Source: Oxyruncus cristatus
Taxonomy: Eukaryota > Chordata > Aves > Passeriformes > Cotingidae
Direction: 5' to 3'
Assembly: GCA_013399855.1 (NCBI GenBank)
Contig: VXAY01002459.1
Span: 8,590-72,589, forward strand
Length of the DNA stretch: 64,000 nt
Position 1 is the stretch's first letter, and the number at the start of each line of letters is the position of its first letter. This document shows, one piece after another, positions 1 through 13,353 of the stretch. The notes below the pieces were generated by a model that was not told the origin of the DNA, ran no database searches, and saw only the letters and a list, made by a program, of their open reading frames with translations. A program made the translations under genes and the position numbers.

Positions 1-246
1 AAAAAAAAAAAAGAAAACCACAACTGGTAATAGATTGAAAAAAAACCTAGTAAAAGGCAGGATACCCATGGCACTCTAAACTCTCAAAAGGAATAAATGG
101 GGAGGGGGTAAAATCAGAACTTACAGGCTCCCTCATGCTGGCCATCTACTCTAGGCTACACAGAGGAAGGCTTCTTCAGTCCATCCTACCGTTATAGCAG
201 CCTGTTATAAGTACTCTGATGTTTTCTTTTTATTGCTTCCTTTTTC

Positions 247-270
247 TTTTTTTTTTTTTTTTTTTTTTTT
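247..270. repeat. Poly(T) run, 24 bases
   Basis: An uninterrupted T homopolymer in a T-rich context. No recognisable retroposon body is attached on either side. Confidence 0.9.
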
Positions 271-1581
271 CTTGGATAAGAGGGTTTCTAGATGCTATTG
301 TTCTAGAAAGCTCAGTCTTCAGGCTTCCAATGTTCTGTTTTTCTAGAGGATGGCTCAAACAATGCTGCTTATCTCTCAGGGTGAGCAGTCGCTGTTGAAG
401 AAAATTCGGAAAAATAGGTTTTCTAGAATAAGTAATAGGAGGTTTGGGACTGAGAGAACTTGCGATTCTATTTAGGTTGAAAAATAATAGAATGATCTAT
501 AAGATGTGAAACTACAAAGTAACGTGAAAGTACTTTAGAAAATACCAAGTTGTGATTAAAAATGACATATTAATTCTGCAAGACATCCCTTTCCCTCATA
601 CCACACAAATTCGTTTATGCTTTTTAGAAAAAGGACATTGTTTTTGTAAAGAGATAATAACCCTTACAAAATTGTGTCCATCGCTTTCCCTGAAAAATAA
701 GAATATCTCTTAGCACCAGAAAGGGTATAGAAGCCAAGGAAAAACTGGGGGTACCTTCCCAGAATTTACAAGAGCCTGACAGGTACTGTAAAAATAACAA
801 TTATTATGATAATTTAAAATTGATTGTGTTCTTTTTATACAGCACTTAACAATGTCATGTGTGTGCATATTATCTCTGTGTGATTTATTTTGAACTGTTT
901 TATGCACTGCTCATCAACTTTTTTTTGCTTTAATTTGAGGTTTTAAGAAAATACAGAAAGGAAATGCAGAAACATGACAAAACAAAATGAAATTCACTAT
1001 AGATCTATATCAAACAAAACTATATTTTCTTGAAACAGCCAAATGCAAATGTTTTTACAGACAAATATGTGATTCCTTACAATACTTTCAGTAATTCACA
1101 TGTTTTTCCCTGGCTGTAGCACTATATATGTGACTGATTTAATGAACCCTCTCATATTCAGACTTCAGAATAGCTGAAGAGAGCTACTGCCATGTCTGTT
1201 TTGTTGTCCTGACTTGTACATGTTCTATGCCTCGTTATTCAAGCTGCAGGTAGCACAATACCTGCGAATGATCAGCTTTGCCAACAGGTATAATGTAACA
1301 AGGATTTAATTGCTTTTGCCTTTCACATCCTTCACCCACAGGGGATGGCAACTGTTATTTCACATGTAAGACAGAGCAGCTACTTAGTGGTCTTTCAACT
1401 GGAAAAGGATCAAGAATGTAAGTGTTAGAGAAAATTTGAGTCTGTTGACCGCTTTTGACATCCTCTACAACACCGCAAGATTCAAAAATTCTTCTAGAAG
1501 AGTCTGCAAGCCTCAGGATCTGTAATCGCCTTGTGGTTTTTGAAAATCGTGTCCAAGCCACTGCTAATTAGAAGGTGACTA

Positions 1582-1617
1582 GGCAAGGAAAGCATTAGAG
1601 GCAAGGAAAGCATTATT
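1582..1617. repeat. 18-bp tandem duplication, two copies
   Basis: The unit GGCAAGGAAAGCATTAGA at 1582-1599 is followed directly by a copy at 1600-1617 that differs only in its last two bases. It is a simple local slippage or duplication event. Confidence 0.85.
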
Positions 1618-4600
1618 GGCTTCTGCTCCATGTCTTTTATCCATTTGTGTGTAATGTACTACGTCTTTGCCATTTCCTGAAAATTGTCCTCACAACACAG
1701 AGTGTCCCTGGGATCTGTGCACTGAACTGGCTGTTAGGTGTCCTGAGTTCACCCTTGATTGACAAGTCATTTCTACTGGTGCCACAGAAAAGACATTACA
1801 GCAGACTGTCTGGATAGCCCCGTCTCATAGCCATTATGGCACAGGTTTTCCGTATCCCAGAGGATTGCAATTCTATAGCACAGCATTACCACTGCTGGTA
1901 ACGGGCCATAGGCTCTGTACTGAGATTGCAAGGCCTCAGCAGTGAGGTTTGTCAGTCCTGCCCTGCTCTGTGTGAACTTTTCTTGACCTGCTTGCAGCTT
2001 CCTTTTACCTGTTTGGGCTGTGACAGCAGTTTGTCCAACTAAGTGCCCATGGCTAATTTGTCCTACTTTTGTTTGTCTTCGTGTGATACAACTGCGCTTT
2101 TTCATAGCAGCAAGCACTTACTCTGTGAAGAAAAAGATATCTATGACTAACACAAAAGCACAGTGTGGGGAAACACAGCCCTTTTATGACAGTGAAGAAG
2201 CAGAAGGGAGTAAAATTGTATTATAAAACCTATAAAAAATAACCCAGAGTGGATTCTAGACCAAGGAAGAAGCAACGGTCAGCATCAGCATCATACTCCT
2301 GCCAGTAAAGGACTCCAGATACTGAGGACCTCCACTATGCACATCTCCTCTCAGCACCAGCATGGAAGACCTCAGGAACCAGAGGAGCAGTGGGAGGGTG
2401 AGCATCACTCCAAGAGATGGGGAAAAACTAAGACATACATGTTTAACAATTTTAACTGCATTGTTTTTCTTCCTGTAACAATTATATCTGTATTAATAAT
2501 GATTGAACTTAAGATTTCCATTATATTAACAATAAATTCTCAGCTTTACATACATACAGTTGTGCTTCATCTTTGTCCATAAAACAATTATAAGAGAATA
2601 AAATCTTGGCTTCATGGAAAAATATTTAGAAACTATTTCTACTAACTTCATTAAACTCAGAATTTCAGTGTATGTCCTTGTGTGTGAAGAATGCTACTTC
2701 CTTTTTTATTATTTTTGAAATGATTTAAATAACTTTGCTGTTTTTAACAATCTAATAATTTCTAGACTTAAAAGTAAGAGTTTTGTTAAACTCTTAGAAA
2801 CTCTGCTCTCCATAAACATTTTGACAATGCTGTCAGAGGTTTTTTTCCATTGAAAACATATTAATTTCATCAAAACTTTTGTATTGGGAAAAGTCTCTTG
2901 ACAAGGATGGAATTTCTGATGAAAAGAGAGAGGGGGGAAAAACAAAGGGGAAGAGAAACTAAGAAACTACTTGCTAGTTTGTTATTCTGTCATGGATCTC
3001 AGTCTCTCTTGGGAGTTATTCTTCAAAAGTGATCAAAATCCCTCAGCTAAAACATGGAATATTCATATTTGAATTTCTGTCCCACCCTGGGACTGGAAAA
3101 ATGTTTCATATGCCTAGATTTCACAACATAAATAAACTCTTAACTTCAGAAGGAAGCTAAAAGTTAGTCCCATAATACACTACTTAGAGCACAAAGACAC
3201 TACCTAGAGCACTCTTTAATTTGAGGTGTCACCAAACTGACATTTGGACTAATCTTTATGAAAAGTTCAGCTATTTTTCTTCTATAAAAAATGCTCTCCT
3301 ACATAACAATAAAAAGGTTCCAGTTATATCAATTAAATCAGCTTTAAAAGCAAAGTAAAATTGAGGAGTATATTTTCCTTTTAAAGCATACTTATTCCCC
3401 ACCAAAAAAACCCAAACTTAAAGGTAACTCCACTATTTGGATTATATCTGGAGGGCTAAGAAATAATAAGGCTAAGAGGGTTGAGGAGTTTTTTTAAGAG
3501 AGCTTAGAAAAAAATCAGATTGTAAAGTCAGTTTCCGAGAAGTTAGGGAATGCCCACATCAAAACTGTGTATGTTTGTTCTTCCACCTTTCTTGTATATT
3601 CACTTGAAAAACAAGCTCTGACTTGCATAAACGGAAGTTTAGAAATAAAGAAATAAAGATGCAATTTAAAGAGAAATAAATACTGATATTTCCCAGTATC
3701 TACAGAGGTCACAGTGCGTCAGAACACTTAGATCCACCTCACGCAGCTACAGCCCCACACCACTTGTGGCAGCAAATTGCCATGAGAGGTCTGTTAGCGA
3801 GAGCTCTCCTACCAGAATAGAGATGGGTAGTGCTCAGTATATTTTATCTTGTAAGGCAGAAGTAAAACAAAAAGTAATTTTACCACACAAATGATTTACT
3901 GTTTGCACAACCCCGTTACCCGAGGTGTCTTTTTAAGAAAAATGTCTCCAAGCATAAAACGTCATCTATTAGCTCATGGTAAAACAAAACTACGAAACAA
4001 CAAACACAAAATCAACCCTGAAAAATCCTAACCCGTGAAACACTTAACAGTCTAACCAAGTTCTGGCAGAAATCCAGCGCTGCTGATGTGTGCTGGTAGT
4101 CTGTGCCAAACACAACGTCTATGTACATCTTTGCATATCACCATCTGTATTATTTTGCCTCTTCCATATTTAATGAAGGTTTAGGAATGAAATCTTTGAC
4201 AGAAAGCTCTGCAGTTATGATCAGAACAGATATAACAGAGGCAATAATAATGCAAACTTTCAGAATTAATAAAATTTCTAAAACAACACTGGAGAGAATT
4301 GGGTACTAATTTGATCTGCATCTATGTTCCTGGGCTCCTCAGAGTAACTCCCGAGGTCTGTGGGTTACACTCTGTGTACGCTCCCCTGCACAGCCTGTGC
4401 TTCCCCGAAGGCTCTGCTGCCAAAGAGGCAGCAAGAACGAACCACTGTACAATTGCAGTCAGCAGCCCCAGGGCTACAGATAAGCAGTCTGTTAGGAAGG
4501 ACAAAGGCTGCCGAGGCCACACACCTCAGGCACTTCAGTTCTTCCTTGGGGTATACAACCGGATTTTATTTTTGCCTAATTACAAATACCGCAGGCTATA

Positions 4601-5956
4601 CTGCTCCAGAAGATGGATCTGAATAAAAGCAGCTTCAAACAAACCTTTACTATAACTCTTAATGGTGGGGGCAGCGGACTGGCTCTTTTCCCTGCCACTA
4701 GATTTATTTAGCAGAGTCATGAGAAGGCCTAAAAACCTTACAGAAGAGTTTTAGAAGGCACCTTTCAGCTGAGTATTTACTAAGAAAGCCAGACAGGGCT
4801 GAGCTGCATGTACAGACAGACACACTCTGCTTCTCTTCACCTTCTGTGGGTTTGAAAACCCAGCCTACTGAATTAAACATTGGATACTCATGGGTATGAG
4901 CAGCAGCAGTACAATTCTACTTACTGTGCCCTTTTACACATTCCCCCAGAAAAAAATAAAACTCCAACTAATTAGAGTTTATGAGAGCTATAGAGCACTG
5001 CTGTTGGATGTTTTATTTCAAAGGTCATTTATAGTGCAGATCTTTATTGCAACTTAGGAGAAGGAAAAATGTAAAAAGAAGGTTCATTTTGTAGCTATCA
5101 GAGTGTGATGTAAGTTTGCTTGAGAATGTATTTGAGTGGCATGTAAAAGAGATATAGAAAAACATCTCTCAGCATTAGGCAAGATAATAAAGAATTGCTT
5201 TATTTTATCTTATTTCCACTTCCAGAAATTTGCTGTTAGAGAGTTTTGCAGCAAAATCTTTCTTCTGTGTTGTAAGTAATTACAATTATGGAGAAGAAAG
5301 AAGAGGACTGGGAAAAAAAAATTACCCTTGTTTGCTGTAGAGTCCAAAGAAATTGCTCCATTATTTCAATTTGTCACTTTTTTTTTAACACAAGATTTTT
5401 TTATTGAAGCCTATTTTTATTGGCTGTACAACTTATAGAAATTAGAGTGATGGCATATCTTTCTTTGGTTAATGTTTTAACATTTCCTCTTACGGTCAAA
5501 ATTATGTAAATACACAGCCTATTGACACTTACAGTATCATTTTCTTCAGCAAGAAGTATAATAAATTTACTATTATTGATGTCTACTGTCTTCCCATTTT
5601 TACAGTGGAAGACCAAAGTTTTTTATAATCCTGAATTTAGATTAGATTTAGGTCTTCCAAAAATCAGCAAGAATGAGATATTCCTGACTGATGTCTGGAA
5701 GAGGAAAGAAAAATAAATATTTTTCCCTTTTTGATTTCTGAGTTCAGATAAAAATAATTGGGTAATTTTGAGGATTGTTTGGTGGAGGAGTTAAAGTGAT
5801 ATTTTTATCATATAGGAGCTTTCAGCATCTATGTTTTCTCTACAAAAGAGTTTACAGCCATGATTTCCAAATCTTTTCAATTCAGTTGAAGTCAAGAGGA
5901 GATGGGGATTTGGGAAAAGCAGGCTTAAGCCAAATATGTGCTATATGCAGAAGTAT

Positions 5957-6370
5957 ATGAAGACAGACTGAGAGAACTAAGGTTGTTCAGCCTGGAGAAG
6001 AGAAGGCTCCAGGGAGATCTTATAGCACCTTCCAGTAGCTAAAGGGGGCCCAAAAGAAAGCTCAAGCCGGTCTTTTCACAGTGGCATGTAGTGACAGGAC
6101 AAGGGGGATGGCTTTAAACTGAATGAGGGTAGGTTTAGATTAGATATTAGGAAGACATTCCTTGCTCTGAGAGTGGTGAGGCCCTGGCACAGGTTTCCCA
6201 TAGAAGCTGTGGCTGCCCCATCCCTGGAAGTGTTCAAGGCCAGGTTGGATGGGGCTCCGAGCAACCTGGTCTAGTGAAAGGTGTCCCTGCCCGTGGCACA
6301 GGGGTTGGAGCTGAGTGGTCTTTAACATCACTTCCCACCTAAATCATTTAACGATTCTACAATTCTATAT
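5957..6370 (+). mobile_element. CR1 LINE, 5'-truncated copy
   Basis: A non-LTR retrotransposon 3' fragment in plus orientation. It opens with the CR1 segment that follows the reverse-transcriptase ORF (the 'CTGGAGAAGAGAAGGCTCC' block). It continues through the 'GTGGTGAGGCCCTGGCACAGG' type block and ends at a decayed short-repeat tail (ACGATTCTACAATTCTATAT). Severe 5' truncation is the normal state of avian CR1 copies. Two short minus-strand open frames inside it (6076-6331) are translations of the repeat and not genes. Subfamily was not assigned, but it has the same type of 3' end as the copies at 30.2, 39.7 and 51.9 kb. Confidence 0.93.
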
Positions 6371-7854
6371 ATCAACGTAATGAGGACATCACTATATACT
6401 AAGGAATATAAATAACTATTCTCAGAATTACAGGCAACATACTTCCATCTCAGAACCTTCTCCAGCAATACCTTCCCATAGACTAGCTAACACTACTGTT
6501 TATTAGAATAATATTGTAGGTGACCACATCCAATCTCATCTATTTTCCCCTGAACTTATAAATGGAGCTGATGGAAAGAGTCACTTACATAAATTTTCAG
6601 TTTTTCACGCTGTGTCTTGTAATTGAATAACCTCTACTTTACTTTTAGCTTTTGATTTTTTCTCTAAATGGGAATAATTGGAAATAATATTGCATTGAAA
6701 GACATCTACCACTCCTAGAGAAAGACTTTGCAAAAGAGATCAGTTGTTATTAACAAATACCAAGAAAAGTCATGCTGATCTGATCTATTTTTCTTCTGTT
6801 TAAAATGTACAGACTAACTAAAGAAAACTTTTTTCTACAGACAATTCACCTTGAAAAGCAAATAAAACTGGTTTTTAAATTTTTTGTACCATGGATACCT
6901 TTCGTAGGGATAATACATATTCCATAATGTTTGTGGGAAAAGACACGTTTATAAAGCCAAACAGTAAAATACAGCAATCACAAGACAGACACTTAAAATT
7001 TTTTGGCTTCAGCATTGCCACTGAAGTTCTGCATGCAGAGTTTTTTTCTGCCTTCCCTCCTGCTACAGCAGGATGTCATATATGGGCATCTATTTTTGCA
7101 ATGTTTAAAATGTTCAAATAGAGCTGCCATTGTAAATCTTACTGGAACAATGAAATAAGCTTCCAAGAGAGTGCTAGAATAAAAGGATGATAACTCCTAT
7201 TGATTTATGTCTGGCAGTCAATTGATTTTAAGAATTGCCCAAGTTATGATCAGAGTTTATCCCGAAAGAAGAGCATTTCTCAGAGCACTTGGTGTGGGTT
7301 AATTCCCTAGTAACAAACAAAGGATTCTGCCATGTCATGACGGGCGAGAAAATATCCACTTACAAGGCTTTTTCTTCTATTTAAATGAAATTTGTGGATG
7401 ATCAATATCTGTGATACTTCTTTCTCTTTTGAGTTCACAGGCATTAAGGGAAGCAACTGACAGACACAGTTACTGCATTATGTGATTTAGTAAACCTAGT
7501 GAAGTTCTTTCAAAGGCTAAGTAGAAGCTGAATAAGGTATTTCATGACCGTATTTTGGATTACGACAGATAAATAACAGTGTATCCCAATTCAAGACAAG
7601 TCCTTTTACTGCAGGCTTAAAAAATATATGAAATACAAGTAGCTTCTCCCCTCACCCTGCCAAATTCATCCCATGTACCTTTGGAAACGCAAAATGTTTA
7701 GCAAATTGTCATGGCAAAATCGTAAAATCTAATTTTTTAGGCTTCTGTTTCCCGTTTTCATTCTCTGAGTTCGTCTCTTCAATAACACTTGTTCACAGCT
7801 TGTTTGTTGGGAAATCGAATCTTCTCAATCTTGAGATTCTCATCTTGAGATTCT
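6371..7854. other. Unique non-coding stretch
   Basis: AT-rich sequence with no gene or repeat recognised. Just before the next CR1 there is a 14-bp tandem duplication, ATCTTGAGATTCTC/G, at 7828-7855. Confidence 0.6.
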
Positions 7855-7985
7855 GGATGGAAGGGCCCTCAGGAGGTCCCCAGTCCAACCTCCTGCCCAA
7901 AGCTGTATCAGCTCTGGAGTCAGACCAAGCTGCTCAGGGCTTATGCCAGCCAGGTCATGAAAACCTCCAAGGATTTAGACTGCAC
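7855..7985 (-). mobile_element. CR1 LINE 3' fragment, minus orientation
   Basis: Reading on the plus strand, the order 'GGAAGGGCCCTCAGGAGGTC' ... 'AACCTCCTGCCCAAAGC' ... 'AAAACCTCCAAGGATTTAGAC' is the reverse complement of a CR1 3' region. The copy is cut off at 'CTGCACAGGCTCC', where a second CR1 in the opposite orientation begins. The two form a head-to-head pair. Confidence 0.85.
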
Positions 7986-8199
7986 AGGCTCCAGAAATTC
8001 CTCCTGAACACGAGGAAGAACTTTATTGTGAGGGTGATTGAGCACTGGAACAGGCTGCCCAGAGAAGTTGTTGAATCTCCCTCACTGGAGATATTCAAAA
8101 ACCATCTGAACACAACCCTGAGTAACGTGCTAGAGGGGAGGTTGGACTAGATGACCTTCAGAGGTTCCTTGTAACCTTAAATATTCTGTGACTCTGTGA
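7986..8199 (+). mobile_element. CR1 LINE 3' fragment, plus orientation
   Basis: A plus-strand CR1 end running from 'CACGAGGAAGAACTTTATTG' through 'GAGCACTGGAACAGGCTGCC' and 'TTGGACTAGATGACCTTCAG' to the tail 'ATTCTGTGACTCTGTGA'. It abuts an inverted CR1 fragment on its left. A 116-codon open frame at 7800-8150 runs across both fragments and is a repeat artefact. Confidence 0.92.
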
Positions 8200-11100
8200 A
8201 ATATAATAAGACAGACTATCCATAGGGACATGTTTTACTGCAGACTTGATTCTGGTCACAGAAGTCATTATGAGGGAAAAAAATTAGAGCTATGAAATGA
8301 GTGAAACAGGTCTACAGTCAGGAATAGCAAATGGCATGTTTTCCCCTCTCTTTCCACATCCAACCTCCATCAAGTGAATTTTGGATTGATGACAACCAAG
8401 TTGAGGAAAACAGGACCTCCTCCCACTGTGTTGGATCTCCTATCAATATAATCAGAAGTCCACTGCCAAAAAACACCTCTCAAATTCCAGTGGCCATGTC
8501 TGTTTTTGTGTATAGCACCAGATAAATAGGAGTACATTTACAGTTTTGGCTGGATCTTGAAGAAGGTAGATTCTTAGATGCTTGAATTAGTACATTCTTC
8601 TAACCAATTCAGTATATCTTATTTGATGGACTTGAGAGTTTTTTGTTTTCGAAGATGTATCTTATTTTATTCCATAAGCAGGGAAAAAAAAAGTCACTGT
8701 CAGTCAAATGACAATAGGCTAAACAAACTAGTAAATACCAGTTATGTCCTCTAATTATTAAGAGCAAGTGAAGCAAGTTTTTTAGCCTAGGTACACACAT
8801 ACTTACAGCAGTCTTAAACATTGCCAATTTAGCTTTCAATTATCTCATTTTCCAAGAGAATTTGAGCAGTCAGCAGGAAACACCCTAAAAAAAGCCAAGT
8901 CCAAAAGAAAGCTAGAAAGCTAAAAGATAAAAATGAAATAAACAACTGACCAATGGAGAATTAAATTGGTTAATAGGAAATGCCAAAAGGAGGAACTAGT
9001 CATCTCCCAGACATATGTAAAACTATAATTCAGATCCCAGACTGGTTTCTGCCCTTCAACACATGGTGCTGTTTTCCCTTTCAGTCAGGATACCTGCCAT
9101 GCAGTTTTCTTTTAAACATATGACTAGGCTGGAGGAACTTTTGGTGTCATCTATTTCCATCACAATATATTGAGTAACTACACAGAACTCAGGGCTAGCT
9201 GCAGAGGTCTTTTTCTTCCTCTTTCCAAAATTTGTTTTTTAATCCCAGCATGTTAAGAGGAAAAAACAACTCACAGGTGGCAGAAAACTCCAAAGCACTC
9301 TGAAAAGAACCACTATTTTTCATTAGCAATTTTATTTTTGAGTGGGCTCCATGCTGCTTTTTGTGCATGGGACACAAAGAGAAGACATGATCTACACCTC
9401 GTGTCTTGGTGTTTTTGTAAAATGGGCAAAAACCAGGATGAAAGCTAATTTCTTACATTATAGTACATTATAGTGCATTCTGCTCAGTTCATCAACTGTT
9501 TTCAGTGGCATGTTGGAAACAGAAGGCCCGGATACTCAATTACTTAATATTGTAATTTCATTTAATATTAAAGAAGTAGAAGCAAGTTTTCTGAAAACTT
9601 CTGATGTTTACTAACAGGTGGATGGTGCACAATGCTAACAAGTATTTGAAAGAATATTCAAAACATTGTTTTTTCAGTAATAATGCATTCTAAGTTCATT
9701 CCCACATAGGCTGTGCTTGATAATCTTCTCTGGAGACTGAGAAACTTTAGAACAAGAGAAAAAACAGCAGGATTGAGTCATTGGCAGTTGCTACAAGGAG
9801 ATACCAACAAGCATGACTGAGAATTTTACAATCTTTTTAGTTTTTAAAGAAAATCACGACAAAGTATGCCAGCATACATATTTGCATTGTTTTCTTGTAT
9901 ATAAAAGTAGTTACATTAATACAAAACTCAAGTGATATGTCACATTAACATATCTATTTAATGAGTAAATAAATGCCATACTATACAATGACAAAGCTAA
10001 GCCACTAATCTTACTTATGTTTTACCCATTAATATCAACACTGATTCCCCACATTAAAGGAAAATACCCTCATACATTCTACTGTGATTATTTTTTTAAA
10101 TACAGACTTTTTACTCCCTTCAGAGTTATTTAAAAGTGTCTATTAAATTTTGGTGAGCGTTCTCTATTTCACGGAGAGACAGGAAAAAAGGAGAGAGAAG
10201 AAAAGAAAAGCAGACAATGGGAAAAAGGTAAAAGAAGCACCAGGAAAAAAATAATAATTAAAAACCATAATAATCTGAAGATGTATTTCAGGTATACTTT
10301 CACTTCTCTGAGTAGCTTCTGAGGCAACAAAGAATTTTTTTTCAAAAGCAGTTTCTTCACTACTTGTGATATTAATCAATACCTTTCATTTTCCATGATA
10401 TCAGAATTATTAACTTGACCACTATTAAACCATATGATAGTTTCTCTAGGAAATGTTGCTCAGTGTTATCTGAGAGTTGGGTTCTCTTTGTTATTCTCCC
10501 CTGAGGGAGTTTTACACTGTGAGGATTAACCTTAGAATGGGACAAGCATTTGCGTCTCTTGAAGCATTTGACCTTCTCCAATCTCAGCCACACCATTTTG
10601 GCCCTAAAAATAATCACTACAAAGTCCCTTAGGATGTAGTAAAAGGCAATTAATATGGAAATGGAGCCTCTTTCTCAGGTGCCTGTACTGATGTTAGTCC
10701 CTACTGTGCTTCTGGAGTGAGGGACAGCTGGAGCAGAGAGGCATCGCCCCCTAAGAGCACTTGCAATCTGGCATCCAAAACATGTTTTCAATTTCCTCTG
10801 TGGCATTGTCAATAATAATCCAAGTTCTCTAAAAAAAAAAGAAAAAAAAAAAGTGCTTTCCCATCTAATTCCCCCCCTAACTCTGCACCTTATCTTGCCT
10901 TTCATTTTTGATAGGGGACGTCTCAATTGGAATAACAGTATTTAAAGCTATTAAAGTGACATATTATTTACAGGTCAATGCTGTTATCACTTTTATGCCT
11001 TGCATGCTTATATAAATTTAATCATGGAATTTGTATATGTTCAGATATAAACTCAAGCTCGGGAAAAAAAAAAAAAAAGAGTTCTCTGGGGTAACCCAAC

Positions 11101-11909
11101 AGCAAACACCATCTGCTGTTCTTCTGAGCTGAGAATGATGAGACATTCCTGAAATTTCATGATTGTACAATGTCCATGGACAATTATATAATGAAAATTT
11201 TGCATGGCATATGATACATTATAAGACCACTTTAAGCATATCACTAGTACCAAAGGGGAAAAAATCTCAAATATGACAAATTTTCAGAATAATATATTTA
11301 TCTTATTAGAAATACCCCTTTAATCTGAAGCACTGTTGTTCTGTTATTTTTCTATCTCCTTTAAAAAAAAAAAACAACAAAAACAAACCACATTGTTTTA
11401 AAAAAGATCTACTACCCCCCTGTATTTTTTTTAATGTGTTTCTACATCTGGGTCCCCTGTCAGTACCTATGAGAAAGATTTCCACAGGCATGCTCCTGGC
11501 ATGTTCTTGAATGCAAAGTTACATATTTTTCATGTCTACAACTTCCAAATCCACTAATTTTCTCCTGTCTGTGAACACCCAAAGCATATACCTATCACAT
11601 TTGTTTATTTTTTTTTTTTATTTGCTTAAATGGTCCACAAGAATACTTTACCAAATATCACCTTTGTCAAACTACAAGCATTTCTTTTAGAATGATTTTT
11701 TTTTTAAATTAATTTAAATTCATGAGGTAAGGCTAGAAGGGAGGAAAGGCTAGAAGGGCATAAAAGCACGTATCAACTCCAAGAGAAGTTATTTTTACAT
11801 TTAAAAATAACTAGCAAAATATTTTTGTTCAGACATTTACCCAGTTTCATAACCATAACTTTGGTGCCTTATGGTCAGTGCCTCTACTTGATTATATCAT
11901 TTAACATGG
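8200..11909. other. Unique AT-rich non-coding stretch
   Basis: No gene or element was recognised. The stretch contains A-rich low-complexity runs at 10831-10852 and 11064-11078, a T run near 11608-11619, and a short duplication of AAGGCTAGAAGGG around 11730-11760. Open frames here are all under 90 codons and lysine- or phenylalanine-rich, as expected of AT-rich chance frames. Confidence 0.6.
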
Positions 11910-12330
11910 TAGACTCACAGAAATGTTGAGGATGGGAGGAACCTCTGCAAGCCATCTGTTTTATCCCCCCCTGCTCAAGCAGGGTCATCTAGAGCCCATT
12001 ATTCAAGCCAGTGTCCAGCATTCACCAGGGAAGGAGACTCTACAACTTCTCCAGGCAACCTATTCCAGTGCTCAGTCATCCTCACAGTGAAAAAGTGCTG
12101 CCATGTGTTTGGACAGAACCTTCTAAGTTTCAGTTTATGCCCTTTGTCTCTTGTCCTGCCACTAAGAGCCCTACTCCATCCTCTTTGCATCCTCCCTTTA
12201 GGTATTTAAACCCATTAATGAGAGCTACCCTGAGCCTTCACTTCTCCAGACTGAGCAGTCCCACCTCTGTCAGTCTTTCCTTAGATGCGAGATGCTGTAG
12301 TCCCTTAATCATCTTTGTGGCTTTCCAAAA
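11910..12330 (-). mobile_element. CR1 LINE, truncated copy in minus orientation
   Basis: On the plus strand the copy starts with a decayed tail and 'GGAGGAACCTCTGCAAG'. It continues through 'CCTGCTCAAGCAGGGTCATC', 'CCTATTCCAGTGCTCAGTC', 'AGTGAAAAAGTGCTGCC' and 'TTGTCCTGCCACTAAGAGCC', and ends near 'TTAATCATCTTTGTGGC'. This is the reverse complement of a CR1 3' end. Its 3' end type differs from the copies at 6.0 and 39.7 kb and resembles those at 8.0 and 27.5 kb, so more than one CR1 subfamily is present. The overlapping 118-codon plus frame (12011-12367) is not a gene. Confidence 0.92.
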
Positions 12331-13353
12331 CAACCATGAGGACCAAATAAGGGCAGCCTCTCCGTAATGTCTTTCTTCTCTGAGCCCCTGGCGAGCAGCA
12401 AACCTTGGGCAGCAGCCTGGGTCGGCAGACAGGGATGTCCATCCCCCCCAGGCAGGGAGTCTTCCACTGTCATCCCTCACTCCTTCCCCATGGCAGCAAG
12501 TGGGGCTCAGGCCTGGGCATCTCAGGCACTTCCCCCCACTGAATCAAGCACGTAACGGACGGGTATTCCATGGGAACTGACACTCCAGTCATAAGACAGA
12601 GATAAATCTCTCTCAAGTAACAGTGAGGACGCATCCAGCTATGTGTCAAACCCTCAGGAAAGGCAATTAAAACCCACGGGAGCAATGCATCCTAATGACT
12701 GCCAAATGTCTATAGGGCCCTTGGAGAGATGCCAAGAGGAAATTGATTGCAATTTGGACTATTGATCTGTATCCAGTTTCTGGACTTCAGGTTGTTACAC
12801 AACATAAGTAAGAAAATCTTTCCTGAGTGTGTAGTCCTGCCTCAAGTGTTTTCTAGTTTGAGCTTCAATACCTTTGGAAAACATGTTCTGTGTCACTTTA
12901 GAAACAATAAAACAACATTGCAGATAACTCTAAAATCTTTTTAGTTTATCTTCACATTTTCTGTTAGATTTTTAAATCTGTGACCCCGGATTACAGCTTG
13001 TTTCCATAGCGCAGTAGCTTCCAGAAACATTCCAACATGAAATTGTATGAAAAGCCCATAATAACAGAGCAATATGCACAATCAGAGAAGGTAAAGTAGC
13101 ACAATTACCCAGAAAGATCAGTCTTGCTGTTTGCATAAAGTCATAGCGGATCTAGTGTTGTCTGCTCTGTAAATTGTTTGGAGCAGATATCTCATTTCTC
13201 AGATGAAATAGAAATATTTTGCTGCTAGTTTGTCATTCAAAGCATACATAAAAATAAATTTTACTGCCTGAAGTGAATGATGCAAATGTTAAATAATCAT
13301 TAGATACTCAATATGCTACCTAAAAAAAGCCAACCAACCAATCAAAAGACCAA

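Larger units (their letters stand above)
1..5956. other. Unique AT-rich non-coding stretch
   Basis: No exon, RNA gene or repeat family is recognised here. The stretch opens with an A run (1-12), has a 24-base T run (247-270), and carries a two-copy 18-bp tandem duplication at 1582-1617. Short open frames are scattered on both strands, the longest being 114 codons on the minus strand at 1773-2117. None has a recognisable domain. The segment around 4300-4560 is somewhat richer in GC than its surroundings, which explains the cluster of overlapping short frames there. Confidence 0.6.

Noticed and set aside
7800..8150. 116-codon plus-strand frame
   Set aside because: It runs across two oppositely oriented CR1 fragments.
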